Below are positions 27,733 through 34,897 of a stretch of 64,000 nt of DNA, one piece after another. A program made the position numbers and the translations under genes. The notes under the pieces were generated by a model, which did no database searches, was not told the origin of the DNA, and was given only the letters and a program-made list of their open reading frames with translations. How positions within the stretch are numbered: the stretch's first letter is position 1; every line of letters begins with the position of its first letter. This stretch comes from Cohnella fermenti (GTDB lineage: Bacteria > Bacillota > Bacilli > Paenibacillales > Paenibacillaceae), in assembly GCF_004801405.1 (NCBI RefSeq), contig NZ_SSOB01000018.1:62001-126000 (forward strand), in the 5' to 3' direction.

Positions 27733-29388
27733 TTAGTTCCGCGGCGCATATCGCGCCATGGAATAGCTGCGATAGCCTCCTGTCACGTTCTTGACGGCAA
27801 ATCCCTTCTGCTGCAAGATGCGGGAAGCGATATATCCTCTCATCCCTACGGCGCAATAGGCATAAATTTCCTTGCCTTGCTCAAGCTCGCCGCACCTCGC
27901 GCGAAGCTCGTCAACCGGTATATGCCTTGCGCCTTCGATATGCCCTTGATCGAATTCCGCCTTCGTCCTGACATCAAGCAGGATTTGCCGCTCCGGGTCG
28001 AACGAGCCCAATTCCTGCAGCGTCGCAACGTCGCTCCGTCCGCTTAATACGTTCTGAGCCAGATAGCCTGCCATATTGACCGGATCTTTGGCCGAGGAGA
28101 AGGGAGGCGCGTACGCAAGCTCAAGCTCGGCGAGATCGTCTACGGTGCCGTTCATTCGAAGGACGGCGGCGATAACGTCGATCCGCTTGTCCACCCCCTC
28201 GGCTCCGAAGGCTTGGGCTCCAAGGATTTTCCCCTCATCGTTAAATATAAGCTTGAGAGCAATCGGCTTCGCTCCCGGATAATACGCGGCATGCGAGCTT
28301 GGGTGAACGTAAACCGTCCGATACGGAATGCCGAGCCTTGACAACGTACGCTCATTGCTTCCCGTGCTTGCTCCGGCAAGATCGAACAGCTTGATAATCG
28401 CAGTACCTTGCGTCCCCTTGTAGGTCGATGGAAGTCCGCAGATATGATCGGCCGCGACACGCCCTTGCTTGTTCGCCGGACCGGCCAGCGGAATCGCGGA
28501 GGGCTGCCGGGTCACGTAATCGACAATCTCGACGGCATCGCCAACCGCGTAAACACCGTCACAGTCGGTCTGCATCGATTCGTTCACCAGGATATGCCCC
28601 CTTGGCCCAAGCCTGATGCCGGAATCCTTCAGGAAGCCGGTATCCGGAGCCACGCCGATCGCGAGAATGACCATATCTCCGCAAGCTTCCTTCCCGCTCT
28701 GCAGCATGACTGCGATTCCGCCCTCCTTCTCAACGAACGAATGGACGCCGTCGCCCAACAAGAGCCTAACTCCGTTGTCCTCAAGCTCCTTCTCCGCGAA
28801 CGCCGCCATCTCCGAGTCGAACGGCGCCAGAATATGCGGCGCAGCCTCGACCAACGTGACCTCCAGTCCGCGATGACGAAGATTGTCCGCCATCTCCACG
28901 CCGATGTATCCGCCGCCGACAACAATGGCGCTCCGAATGCCCGCCTGGTCTGCATGAGACTTGATCCGGTCCATATCCGGAATCGTTCTCAGGGTGTAGA
29001 CAAGACGGCTGTCGATCCCCGGGATCGGCGGCTTCAGCGGCTTGGCGCCGGGAGACAAGATCAAGTAATCGTAGCTCTCCTTGTAGACTCCCTTCTCCTT
29101 GCTGTTTACGGTAACGGTCTTGGCGTCCGCATCAATTCGGGTCACTTCGCTGTGAATGCGGATATCCAGGTTAAATCGGGCCTTCATGCTCTCCGGAGTC
29201 TGCACCAGCAGCTTCGAGCGATCCTGAATCGTTTCCCCGATATAATAGGGAAGACCGCAGTTGGCATAGGAGATATGAGGACCTCGCTCGAACATGACAA
29301 TCTCCGCATTCTCGTCCAGCCGTCTGAGTCTGGCCGCGGCCGACGCTCCGCCCGCCACCCCGCCTACAATAAGCACTTTCTTGGCCAT
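27733..29388 (-). CDS. cdr: CoA-disulfide/persulfide reductase with rhodanese domain (CoADR-RHD)
   Basis: 551 residues. An FAD/NAD(P)H two-dinucleotide oxidoreductase core (IVGGVAGGASAAARLRRL, later VVGGGYIGVEMADNL and VYAVGDAVEI) carries the single redox Cys44 in SYANCGLPYY, the mark of CoA-disulfide reductases. A fused rhodanese domain from about residue 450 (ILLDVRTKAEFDQGHIEGAR) has its catalytic Cys near 510 in YAYCAVGMRG. The fused form reduces persulfides and polysulfides in sulfide metabolism. It follows the CstR-type sensor and a rhodanese in one operon, which supports a persulfide role rather than simple CoA redox. It is not a sulfide:quinone reductase. The ATG has GAGGTGAGG upstream. 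Confidence 0.92.
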   Translation of the reverse strand: MAKKVLIVGGVAGGASAAARLRRLDENAEIVMFERGPHISYANCGLPYYIGETIQDRSKLLVQTPESMKARFNLDIRIHSEVTRIDADAKTVTVNSKEKGVYKESYDYLILSPGAKPLKPPIPGIDSRLVYTLRTIPDMDRIKSHADQAGIRSAIVVGGGYIGVEMADNLRHRGLEVTLVEAAPHILAPFDSEMAAFAEKELEDNGVRLLLGDGVHSFVEKEGGIAVMLQSGKEACGDMVILAIGVAPDTGFLKDSGIRLGPRGHILVNESMQTDCDGVYAVGDAVEIVDYVTRQPSAIPLAGPANKQGRVAADHICGLPSTYKGTQGTAIIKLFDLAGASTGSNERTLSRLGIPYRTVYVHPSSHAAYYPGAKPIALKLIFNDEGKILGAQAFGAEGVDKRIDVIAAVLRMNGTVDDLAELELAYAPPFSSAKDPVNMAGYLAQNVLSGRSDVATLQELGSFDPERQILLDVRTKAEFDQGHIEGARHIPVDELRARCGELEQGKEIYAYCAVGMRGYIASRILQQKGFAVKNVTGGYRSYSMARYAPRN

Positions 29389-29417
29389 GACGCCTCACCT
29401 CTCCCTTTCCGGCATGC

Positions 29418-29795
29418 TTATCTCTGAATCGGTCCTCTCCACGCCGTCATCCCGCCCCGGAGGTGCGCGACGTCGGAGCAGCCTTGGCGCAGAAGCAGCT
29501 TCGCCGCTTGCTTGCTGCGCATTCCGCTCTGACAATACAAATAAATCGCTCGATCCTTGGGAATGTCCCCCAGGCGCTGCGCCAACCCGCTGAGCGGAAT
29601 GTTCACGGCGCCCTTGAGATGTCCTCTCCGGAATTCATGATCTTCCCGAACGTCGATCACCTTGTTCCCCTCGGACTCGCTCCGGAACTGATCCGCCTCC
29701 AGAGTGCGCAGACCTTTTATCGGGACAAGCCGTTTGTACAGCAGCCACAACACAACTAGCGATAACAGAACATACAGTCCGATACCCAAGTCCAT
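29418..29795 (-). CDS. Membrane-anchored single-domain rhodanese
   Basis: 125 residues. One N-terminal membrane helix (about residues 4-20, LGIGLYVLLSLVVLWLLY) is followed by a rhodanese domain with KVIDVREDHEFRRGH and catalytic Cys88 in YLYCQSGMRS. It accepts sulfane sulfur and passes it on, here at the membrane surface. The start is five bases after the stop of the CstR gene, so the two are co-transcribed; CoADR-RHD follows 29 bp on. The ribosome site AGGTAGGTG is moderate. Confidence 0.88.
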   Translation of the reverse strand: MDLGIGLYVLLSLVVLWLLYKRLVPIKGLRTLEADQFRSESEGNKVIDVREDHEFRRGHLKGAVNIPLSGLAQRLGDIPKDRAIYLYCQSGMRSKQAAKLLLRQGCSDVAHLRGGMTAWRGPIQR

Positions 29796-29799
29796 TCAC

Positions 29800-30060
29800 C
29801 TACCTGCTCTTGATTAACAATTCAACGGCTTCCTGAACGACCTTGTTGGTGTCCCCTCCGTTCTCGCGCTCATCCAGAATGCACTGCTCCAGATTGACCG
29901 CAACGACAAGCGCCATCGTCTTGTCGACGGCGCTGCGAATCGCGGAGAGCTGGCTGACGACGTCCTTGCAGTTTTTTCCCTCTTCCATCATCTTCAGCAC
30001 ACCGCGCACTTGCCCTTCCGCACGGCGCAAGCGACGCTTCATATCGTCATCGTACTTCAT
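29800..30060 (-). CDS. cstR: CstR-type persulfide-sensing repressor (CsoR/FrmR family)
   Basis: 86 residues from the ATG at 30060, preceded by GGGGGA at seven bases. All-helical CsoR/DUF156 fold (DMKRRLRRAEGQVRGVLKMM). With this start the two sensing cysteines fall at 31 and 60, as in the staphylococcal CstR, and the copper-ligand His of CsoR, four residues before the second Cys, is Asn56. This favours persulfide sensing over copper. It should bind the palindromes ATACCn-N4-nGGTAT found before itself, before the TauE gene and twice before the dioxygenase gene, releasing them when persulfides crosslink the cysteines. A 46-bp copy of its 3' coding sequence is found far away at 51759. Confidence 0.9.
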   Translation of the reverse strand: MKYDDDMKRRLRRAEGQVRGVLKMMEEGKNCKDVVSQLSAIRSAVDKTMALVVAVNLEQCILDERENGGDTNKVVQEAVELLIKSR

Positions 30061-30074
30061 ATCGCATTCCCCCA

Positions 30075-30096
30075 ATACCTGTATAGGTATATTATA
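30075..30096 (-). promoter_or_regulatory. CstR operator and -10 box of the cstR operon
   Basis: Perfect palindrome ATACCTGTATAGGTAT (30075-30090) touching a minus-strand TATAAT (30091-30096). Binding would block RNA polymerase, giving autoregulation of cstR, the rhodanese and CoADR-RHD. Confidence 0.8.
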
Positions 30097-30118
30097 ACCG
30101 GATACGGGGGGACACGCA

Positions 30119-30598
30119 TCAGATGAACAGGTTCACTTTCGCGTCCGCGGCATCCCCCAAATAAGCCGCAACCCCGGCATACTCGACCCCGTCCAGCAGC
30201 TCTTCCTTCCGGAGGCCCAGCAAATCCATTGTCATCGTGCAGGCCACCAGCTTAACCCCCTGCTCCTGCGCAAGCTCGATTAGCTGCGGCAGCGTTAACG
30301 CGTTGTGCTTCTTCATGACGTGTTTGATCATCTTCGGACCCAGCCCGGCAAAATTCATTCTCGATAACCCCAGCCGATCTGCGCCGCGAGGCATCATTCT
30401 CCCGAACAGCTTCTCGAGGAAGCCCTTCTTCGCCGGAATCTGCTCATCCTTCCGAAGCGCGTTCAACCCCCAGAAGGTGAAGAAGATCGTCACCTCGTGA
30501 TCGTAAGCCGCCGCGCCGTTCGCGATAATGAACGCCGCAATCGCCTTGTCCAATTCCCCGCTGAATAATACAATGGTCGACTTCTCCTGCTCAGCCAC
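30119..30598 (-). CDS. DsrE/DsrF-family sulfur-carrier protein
   Basis: 159 residues. The family core is seen in STIVLFSGELDKAIAAFIIA and VTIFFTFWGLNALRK, with the conserved Cys in KLVACTMTMDLLG near residue 123. DsrE-like proteins with TusA and rhodanese partners shuttle protein-bound persulfide in the cytoplasm. Starts with GTG, AAGGAGAG eight bases upstream. It is placed between cstR and the TusA-rhodanese gene, on the same strand, about 55 bp from the latter. Confidence 0.88.
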   Translation of the reverse strand: MAEQEKSTIVLFSGELDKAIAAFIIANGAAAYDHEVTIFFTFWGLNALRKDEQIPAKKGFLEKLFGRMMPRGADRLGLSRMNFAGLGPKMIKHVMKKHNALTLPQLIELAQEQGVKLVACTMTMDLLGLRKEELLDGVEYAGVAAYLGDAADAKVNLFI

Positions 30599-30654
30599 TC
30601 GAATCGCTCTCCTTCCTTGCTATGACGACCGGTCCCGCGCACCGGCCCTCGCGC

Positions 30655-31233
30655 TTACTCGTCCCTCTCCGCGGGTCCTTCCCATGCGGACATCCCCGGC
30701 ACGACATTCCTGACCGCAGAGTATCCCCGTTCGGCAAGCAATTGGCAGGCGAGATCGCTCCGGGTGCCCGTTCGGCAGACCACCGCATACTCTCCGTCCT
30801 TCGGAAGCAGATCGAGCTTCTGCTCCAATTCGCCCAGCGGAATCGAGATCGCTCCCGGAATGCGATGGAAGCTATATTCCGCCGGTTCCCGAACGTCCAC
30901 GATTGTGAAGGCGGCTCCGTCCGCCATTCTCCGATTCAGCTCTTCGTTGCCGATGACGTGCGGATGCTTCGTCTCGGGTTTGGTCTCGTTCTCCGGAGAC
31001 TTCCGGAGGAAGTGGCGGAAGACGCCTCCCTCTTCCTTCATCCCGATATATTGATGTCCTGTACGGCTCGCCCAGCTCTGCAGATCGGCCACCGACCCAT
31101 TATCCGTCGCCCGGACCTCGAGCACTTCGCCGGCCTTCATCTCTTCCATGGTCTTCTTCGTTCTGACGACCGGCATTGGACAAGCCAACCCTTCGCAATT
31201 CAGCATTCGGTTCGTTTGAATGATAGCTGTCAC
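30655..31233 (-). CDS. TusA-rhodanese fusion (CstA-like sulfurtransferase)
   Basis: 192 residues. The N-terminal TusA/SirA domain has NCEGLACPMPVVRTKKTMEE with the CPxP catalytic Cys18 and a second Cys13. After a linker rich in Lys/Glu/Pro/His, a rhodanese domain (FTIVDVREPAEYSFHRIPGA) carries its Cys near 152 in VVCRTGTRSD. Staphylococcal CstA joins the same domain types with an extra rhodanese, so this is a shorter relative. It moves sulfane sulfur between persulfide carriers. Start is GTG with GGGGGA eight bases upstream. It follows the free rhodanese by 22 bp. Confidence 0.9.
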   Translation of the reverse strand: MTAIIQTNRMLNCEGLACPMPVVRTKKTMEEMKAGEVLEVRATDNGSVADLQSWASRTGHQYIGMKEEGGVFRHFLRKSPENETKPETKHPHVIGNEELNRRMADGAAFTIVDVREPAEYSFHRIPGAISIPLGELEQKLDLLPKDGEYAVVCRTGTRSDLACQLLAERGYSAVRNVVPGMSAWEGPAERDE

Positions 31234-31255
31234 AGCATTAATCCCCCTTCCGTTA

Positions 31256-31576
31256 TTAAATTCCGCAGACGAATTCGCCTTCCCAGCAGGACATGCCGCC
31301 GGCCATATTCGTTACGTCATAGCCCAGCTCCTCCAGCAGCTCGCAAGCCAGACCGCTTCGGCCTCCGCTGCGACATACGACGATATATGGTTGCGAACGA
31401 TCCAGTTCGCCGTGTCGTTGTCCGATAACGCCCAATGGAATATGTTTGGCATTCGGGATATGTCCCGACTCCCATTCCGCCGGTTCGCGCACATCAATAA
31501 CGCCAAGCTTCTCGCCTCTCTCCAGCCGTTCTCTAACTTCCTGCGGAAGCGCGACTTTCGTGAATGTTCCCGCCAT
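31256..31576 (-). CDS. Single-domain rhodanese sulfurtransferase
   Basis: 106 residues. Classic domain with LGVIDVREPAEWESGHIPNA and the active-site loop VVCRSGGRSG (Cys68), ending GGMSCWEGEFV. Cytoplasmic. ATG with AAGGAG upstream. It lies between the TauE exporter and the TusA-rhodanese gene, in the same direction, so it is probably co-transcribed from the CstR-controlled promoter before the exporter. Confidence 0.92.
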   Translation of the reverse strand: MAGTFTKVALPQEVRERLERGEKLGVIDVREPAEWESGHIPNAKHIPLGVIGQRHGELDRSQPYIVVCRSGGRSGLACELLEELGYDVTNMAGGMSCWEGEFVCGI

Positions 31577-31615
31577 TGCACATTCGCTCCTTCAATTGAA
31601 TGATTGGGCAGATAA

Positions 31616-32401
31616 TCAAGATAAAATATCAATCCAAATTTTAAGGACGGTCGCCGTAATCAGGGCCGCGAGGAGCCATTGGAGCACCTTCACGTTCATC
31701 CTCTTGCCTACCTTCGCGCCGACAGGGGAAGCGATAATGCTGGCGACAACCATGACAGCCGCAGGGGTCCACAGCATGTGGCCTCCCATGATCTTGCCTG
31801 TCGTCGAACCGATGGAGGAGATGAACGTAATCGCCAGCGACGACGCGATCGCAACCCGGGTCGGAATTCGCAGCAGAACGAGCATAATCGGAACCGTAAT
31901 GAAGGCCCCGGCCGCGCCGACAATGCCGGACAGGATGCCGACCACGCCCGCGGATACGGCTGCCAGCCCGCGATGGAACGCGAGTCTCGCGTAGTCATCC
32001 TCCTTCTCGCCCTTCTTCGGGAGGAACATCATCACGGCGGCGGCCAACGCCATGACCGCATACGTAATATTGATGGCGCTGTCCGGCAGATACCTGGAGC
32101 CATATCCGCCAAGGAAGCTGCCGATGACGATCGGAATCCCCATATAGAGCACAAGCTTCGAGTGAATGAAGTTGCCCTTGCGATACGCGAATATTCCGGC
32201 CAACGTCGCGAAGAATACCTGAATCGCACTAATAGCTGCGACCTCCTGGGCCGACAGCGCAAGGAAGCCCAAAGCGGGAGGAATATAGAGCAGCATAGGG
32301 TATTTGATGATGGACCCGCCGATCCCTACCATGCCGGATATAAAAGAACCAATAAAGCCGATCGCGAATAACACGAGAATCCACCCGAGATCCAGATTCA
32401 T
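31616..32401 (-). CDS. TauE/SafE-family sulfite/organosulfur exporter
   Basis: 261 residues from the ATG at 32401, preceded by AAAGGA; an in-frame TTG three codons earlier is less likely. About eight membrane segments, with the family GIGGS-type motif in FISGMVGIGGSIIKYPMLLY and a second half repeat near GLAAVSAGVVGILSGIVGAA. In cst operons the TauE protein exports sulfite or thiosulfate made by the dioxygenase. Its own CstR operator lies at 32448-32463. Same strand as the sulfur-transfer genes that follow. Confidence 0.9.
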   Translation of the reverse strand: MNLDLGWILVLFAIGFIGSFISGMVGIGGSIIKYPMLLYIPPALGFLALSAQEVAAISAIQVFFATLAGIFAYRKGNFIHSKLVLYMGIPIVIGSFLGGYGSRYLPDSAINITYAVMALAAAVMMFLPKKGEKEDDYARLAFHRGLAAVSAGVVGILSGIVGAAGAFITVPIMLVLLRIPTRVAIASSLAITFISSIGSTTGKIMGGHMLWTPAAVMVVASIIASPVGAKVGKRMNVKVLQWLLAALITATVLKIWIDILS

Positions 32402-32447
32402 GGCGGCCAATCCTTTCTCTATGACGAGTTGGCTCTCGGAGCCCTAA

Positions 32448-32463
32448 ATACCCAACGGGGTAT
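32448..32463 (-). promoter_or_regulatory. CstR operator before the TauE gene
   Basis: Palindrome ATACCCAACGGGGTAT, with 6-bp arms and a 4-bp centre as at 30075, about 47 bp upstream of the exporter start and within an AT-containing promoter-like stretch. Confidence 0.75.
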
Positions 32464-32499
32464 TATTTTGGCCAAAAAAAAGCTCCGTCTTGCAAAAGG

Positions 32500-33645
32500 C
32501 TACTTATCGTGCACCGCGCAGCGGTTCGGCCCCATCTCCATCTCCCGTTGCTCTTCCTCGTCCGGCGTCAGCCTGCCCATATTCGTTCGGCGAATCTCCT
32601 GATAGGCATTCGGCTGGGGCGGGAGGTTCTTCGTCACGGCTGCCCTGAACTCTTCGTCGCTCCGAATGTTAAGCCCCGGATTGCTCTTGAACAGGTCTCC
32701 GAGACGAGCGGCCACTTTGCCCCCTTCCCCCAACTCGGTGGCCTTGCCGAAGTGCGCAGGAAGCACGGTCAACTCCTCCGCCAGGCCTCTGTACGTCTCG
32801 TACAGCGTCGTCCTCAGGTCCGCCACCCAATCCTCCGCCTTGCCGGCCAGGTCCGGACGACCGATGGACTCTACGAACAGAATATCCCCGCTCAGCAAGT
32901 ATTGATCATCAACGATGAAGGAGGTGCTTCCGATTGTATGACCGGGGGAATAGATCGGCTGGATGCGGATTCGGGACCTGCCGACCGTTATCTCCTTGCC
33001 CTCCTCCAGAGGCTCGTATTCGAAGACAACCTCCGTCGCATCCTTCGGAGGAAGCCAGTAAGTCGCGCCGGCGTTCTCCGCCAGCTGTCTGCCGCCCGAG
33101 ATGTGATCGGCATGCAGATGCGTATCGAGCGTGTGTTTGATCGTCGCGCCCTTGTCCTTGGCGAATCGCTCGAACACCTCGACCATACGAAGCGTGTCGA
33201 TCGCCGCGGCCTCCCCGTCGGACAATACCATATAAGACAAGCAGCCCTTCCCTATCCGAACGAATTGATACAGTTCGCCTCCGTCCTTCAGATCGCCAAC
33301 CTTCACGGGCTCCAGATGTTCGCTCCAGGCCTTCATCCCGCCCTTCAGATAATGGACGTCCGTTCGTCCGGCCTCGGCAAGCTGTTCCGCCACGAAGACG
33401 GAAGACCCTTCCTTGGCGCACACGACCAGGATGTCCCTGCCGTCCGGAATCTGGCCAAGCGCCTCGTCGACCCCGTCCAACAGATCGAAGTAAGGAATGT
33501 TCAAGGTCTCCGTCGCACCGCCTTCGATCTTCCAATTGTCGAATTCCGCTGTATTCCGAACATCCAGAATAAATAGCTTCTCATACGACAGAATAATCTT
33601 GGCGAGCGCTTGAGCAGTCATTGCTTGAATTGCCGTTGTTGCCAT
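32500..33645 (-). CDS. Rhodanese-persulfide dioxygenase fusion (CstB-like)
   Basis: 381 residues. An N-terminal rhodanese domain ([20 protein letters not shown]) has catalytic Cys76 in [13 protein letters not shown] metallo-beta-lactamase-fold dioxygenase follows, with [11 protein letters not shown] near residue 178, [11 protein letters not shown] near 235, [10 protein letters not shown] near 255 and LPAHFGK near 300, the ligand set of ETHE1-type iron persulfide dioxygenases. It oxidises persulfide to sulfite or thiosulfate. In staphylococcal CstB the dioxygenase comes first and the active rhodanese last, so the order here is reversed. The ATG has AAGGAGG upstream, and two CstR operators lie at 33709 and 33743. 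Confidence 0.9.
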   Translation of the reverse strand: MATTAIQAMTAQALAKIILSYEKLFILDVRNTAEFDNWKIEGGATETLNIPYFDLLDGVDEALGQIPDGRDILVVCAKEGSSVFVAEQLAEAGRTDVHYLKGGMKAWSEHLEPVKVGDLKDGGELYQFVRIGKGCLSYMVLSDGEAAAIDTLRMVEVFERFAKDKGATIKHTLDTHLHADHISGGRQLAENAGATYWLPPKDATEVVFEYEPLEEGKEITVGRSRIRIQPIYSPGHTIGSTSFIVDDQYLLSGDILFVESIGRPDLAGKAEDWVADLRTTLYETYRGLAEELTVLPAHFGKATELGEGGKVAARLGDLFKSNPGLNIRSDEEFRAAVTKNLPPQPNAYQEIRRTNMGRLTPDEEEQREMEMGPNRCAVHDK

Positions 33646-33708
33646 CGTCCTTGTTCCTCCTTAGAGAATAGATTCCCGATTGCCTGAACGATTTTGCCGA
33701 TGTCCAAT

Positions 33709-33758
33709 ATACCCTATAGGGTATAATTTGGAGTAAAAATTAATACCCCATAGGGTAT
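33709..33758 (-). promoter_or_regulatory. Double CstR operator before the dioxygenase gene
   Basis: ATACCCTATAGGGTAT at 33709-33724 and ATACCCCATAGGGTAT at 33743-33758. The two 16-bp palindromes have centres 34 bp apart, on an AT-rich promoter stretch. They match the sites at 30075 and 32448. Confidence 0.8.
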
Positions 33759-33780
33759 GTTAGCATCATACACATTTCTC

Positions 33781-34077
33781 TTGCCTCTGTCAACTGCGCT
33801 GGACGATCGCAACATGCTGCTCCTCATGGAGGACAACGGATTCGGAATGAGCAAGGACGAGATCGATGCGCTGAATCAGCAACTGAACGACCCGATCCGG
33901 CAGATCGACGAGAGCTACGGACTCAAGAACCTCCATCAACGACTGAAGCTGTTCTACGGCCCGGACTACGGCCTGCACATCCAAGGGAACGGGTACGGCG
34001 GACTCACCGTCCAGATGAAGCTGAGGAAGATGCGGGTGGAGGATTACATGAATGCGAATCAAGCCCCGCTCCCTTGA
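33781..34077 (+). pseudogene. C-terminal fragment of a YesM-type sensor histidine kinase
   Basis: About 99 codons match only the end of a LytS/YesM-type ATPase domain: LLLMEDNGFGMSKDEIDAL (the G1 box), then SYGLKNLHQRLKLFYG and a final beta strand. The membrane, HAMP and phospho-accepting His domains are missing, and the frame runs upstream into the CstR operator region. It has no usable start and is a remnant. It borders the toxin-antitoxin island, so it may mark an old insertion or deletion joint. Confidence 0.75.
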
Positions 34078-34090
34078 GAGAGCGGGGCTT
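34061..34090. terminator. GC hairpin between the kinase fragment and toxN
   Basis: A perfect 11-bp stem (AAGCCCCGCTC with GAGCGGGGCTT) and 8-nt loop. It holds the stop codon of the kinase fragment in its loop and lies 14 bp beyond the toxN stop. There is no T-run on either strand. Confidence 0.5.
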
Positions 34091-34104
34091 GGCGGGAGAT
34101 TTAC

Positions 34105-34641
34105 TTATGTATCATTTTGTTCAATGCCAACTGCCACATCCACAGTTGGCGTTGTCACAGCTCCAAAGTTACTCACCGCTGCCTCAAGGGCCAAGAAATC
34201 GCAACATCGTTTATGTAGTGAAGGATGCTTTTTGCTTTTTATCATTGAATGTAACCGACTGGCTTTTTTCTTTATTGCTTCTTCTTTCGACCGGATGAAT
34301 AATGCCTGATTTGTTAACAATCCGCGGTACTTTGCATCTGCAACTTGAGAAATATCCATATCAATAATTGCTGAGTCGTGAATGGGTATCATGTTATTTA
34401 AGTTAATAACGCCCAATTTTCCGCCATCTATTTTCACAACGTCGGGAGCGTGTTCGGAAATCATACTATGTTTTGGTTTGGGGGAAGAGAGCGGTGCGCA
34501 GTATTTATGGCCATTCACTTCAAGAATGATACCTACAAACTTGCGATTTCCTGTGGGATCCAAGCTAACGAACGGATCATAAACCCGTAGATATTGCAAG
34601 TACGCAGGCTGAATTGCACATATTCTCAATGTTTTCTCCAT
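34105..34641 (-). CDS. toxN: ToxN/AbiQ-family endoribonuclease, toxin of a type III toxin-antitoxin system
   Basis: 178 residues from the ATG at 34641, with GAGG nine bases upstream. Family signatures are present in order: an N-terminal AYLQYLRVYDPFV strand/helix, FVGIILEVNGHKYCAPLSSP with the catalytic-region Ser53 and Lys55 of the SPK motif, GKLGVINLNNMIPIHD near residue 80, and YRGLLTNQALFIRSKEEAI near 115, all in the spacing of the Pectobacterium ToxN and lactococcal AbiQ. These RNases cut mRNA unless bound by pseudoknotted ToxI RNA, and several abort phage infection. Upstream on the same strand lie a terminator, three 39-nt ToxI repeats and a promoter. The gene is clearly more AT-rich than its neighbours, suggesting transfer. 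Confidence 0.93.
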   Translation of the reverse strand: MEKTLRICAIQPAYLQYLRVYDPFVSLDPTGNRKFVGIILEVNGHKYCAPLSSPKPKHSMISEHAPDVVKIDGGKLGVINLNNMIPIHDSAIIDMDISQVADAKYRGLLTNQALFIRSKEEAIKKKASRLHSMIKSKKHPSLHKRCCDFLALEAAVSNFGAVTTPTVDVAVGIEQNDT

Positions 34642-34668
34642 TGGCGCCGGCCTCGCTCCCAATAAAAT

Positions 34669-34691
34669 AAGGGTAGCTTTAGGCTACCCTT
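34669..34691 (-). terminator. Intrinsic terminator between toxI and toxN
   Basis: Stem AAGGGTAGC / GCTACCCTT (9 bp, 5-nt loop) followed on the minus strand by ATTTTATT. In type III systems such a leaky terminator sets the excess of ToxI RNA over toxN message. Confidence 0.88.
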
Positions 34692-34849
34692 ACGCGCTTT
34701 TTTGGTCCCTCACTTGTACGGTAGAGGATCTCCGACTTGTTCCGTTTCTCACTTATATGGCTGAGAATCTCCAACTTGTTCCGCTTCTCACTTATACGGC
34801 TGAGAATCTCCGACTTATTGCTTTTTGCATTTGTGAAGCAATGCCTCAC
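34669..34849 (-). ncRNA. toxI: ToxI antitoxin RNA: three tandem 39-nt repeats
   Basis: On the minus strand three units of exactly 39 nt lie at 34778-34816, 34739-34777 and 34700-34738. Unit blocks are AAGTYGGAGATTCTCAGCC then RTATAAGTGAGAARCGGAAC. The first two differ at only a few bases; the last diverges in its final nine. ToxN would cut the precursor once per repeat to give inhibitory RNAs. The range runs from the predicted transcription start, about 7 nt after the -10, to the terminator. No peptide frame is conserved. Confidence 0.88.
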
Positions 34850-34855
34850 ACAACT

Positions 34856-34885
34856 AGTCTATGACAAAAGGTATTTGTTTGTCAA
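34856..34885 (-). promoter_or_regulatory. Promoter of toxI-toxN
   Basis: Minus strand TTGACA (34880-34885), an 18-bp spacer, then TAGACT (34856-34861). It is placed about 40 bp before the first ToxI repeat and just after the stop of the RCC1 gene, as expected for a constitutive antitoxin promoter. Confidence 0.75.
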
Positions 34886-34897
34886 TTAGGTTTACCT

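Noticed and set aside
27733-29388. Sulfide:quinone reductase
   Set aside because: The flavoprotein has the single Cys44 of CoA-disulfide reductases and a fused rhodanese, not the cysteine set and membrane-binding end of SQR.
29800-30060. Copper-sensing CsoR
   Set aside because: The His ligand four residues before the second Cys is Asn, and the gene sits with sulfurtransferases, not copper exporters.
34700-34816. CRISPR array
   Set aside because: Contiguous 39-nt units without spacers, next to a ToxN gene; this is the ToxI array. No Cas genes and no repeat-spacer pattern anywhere in the window.
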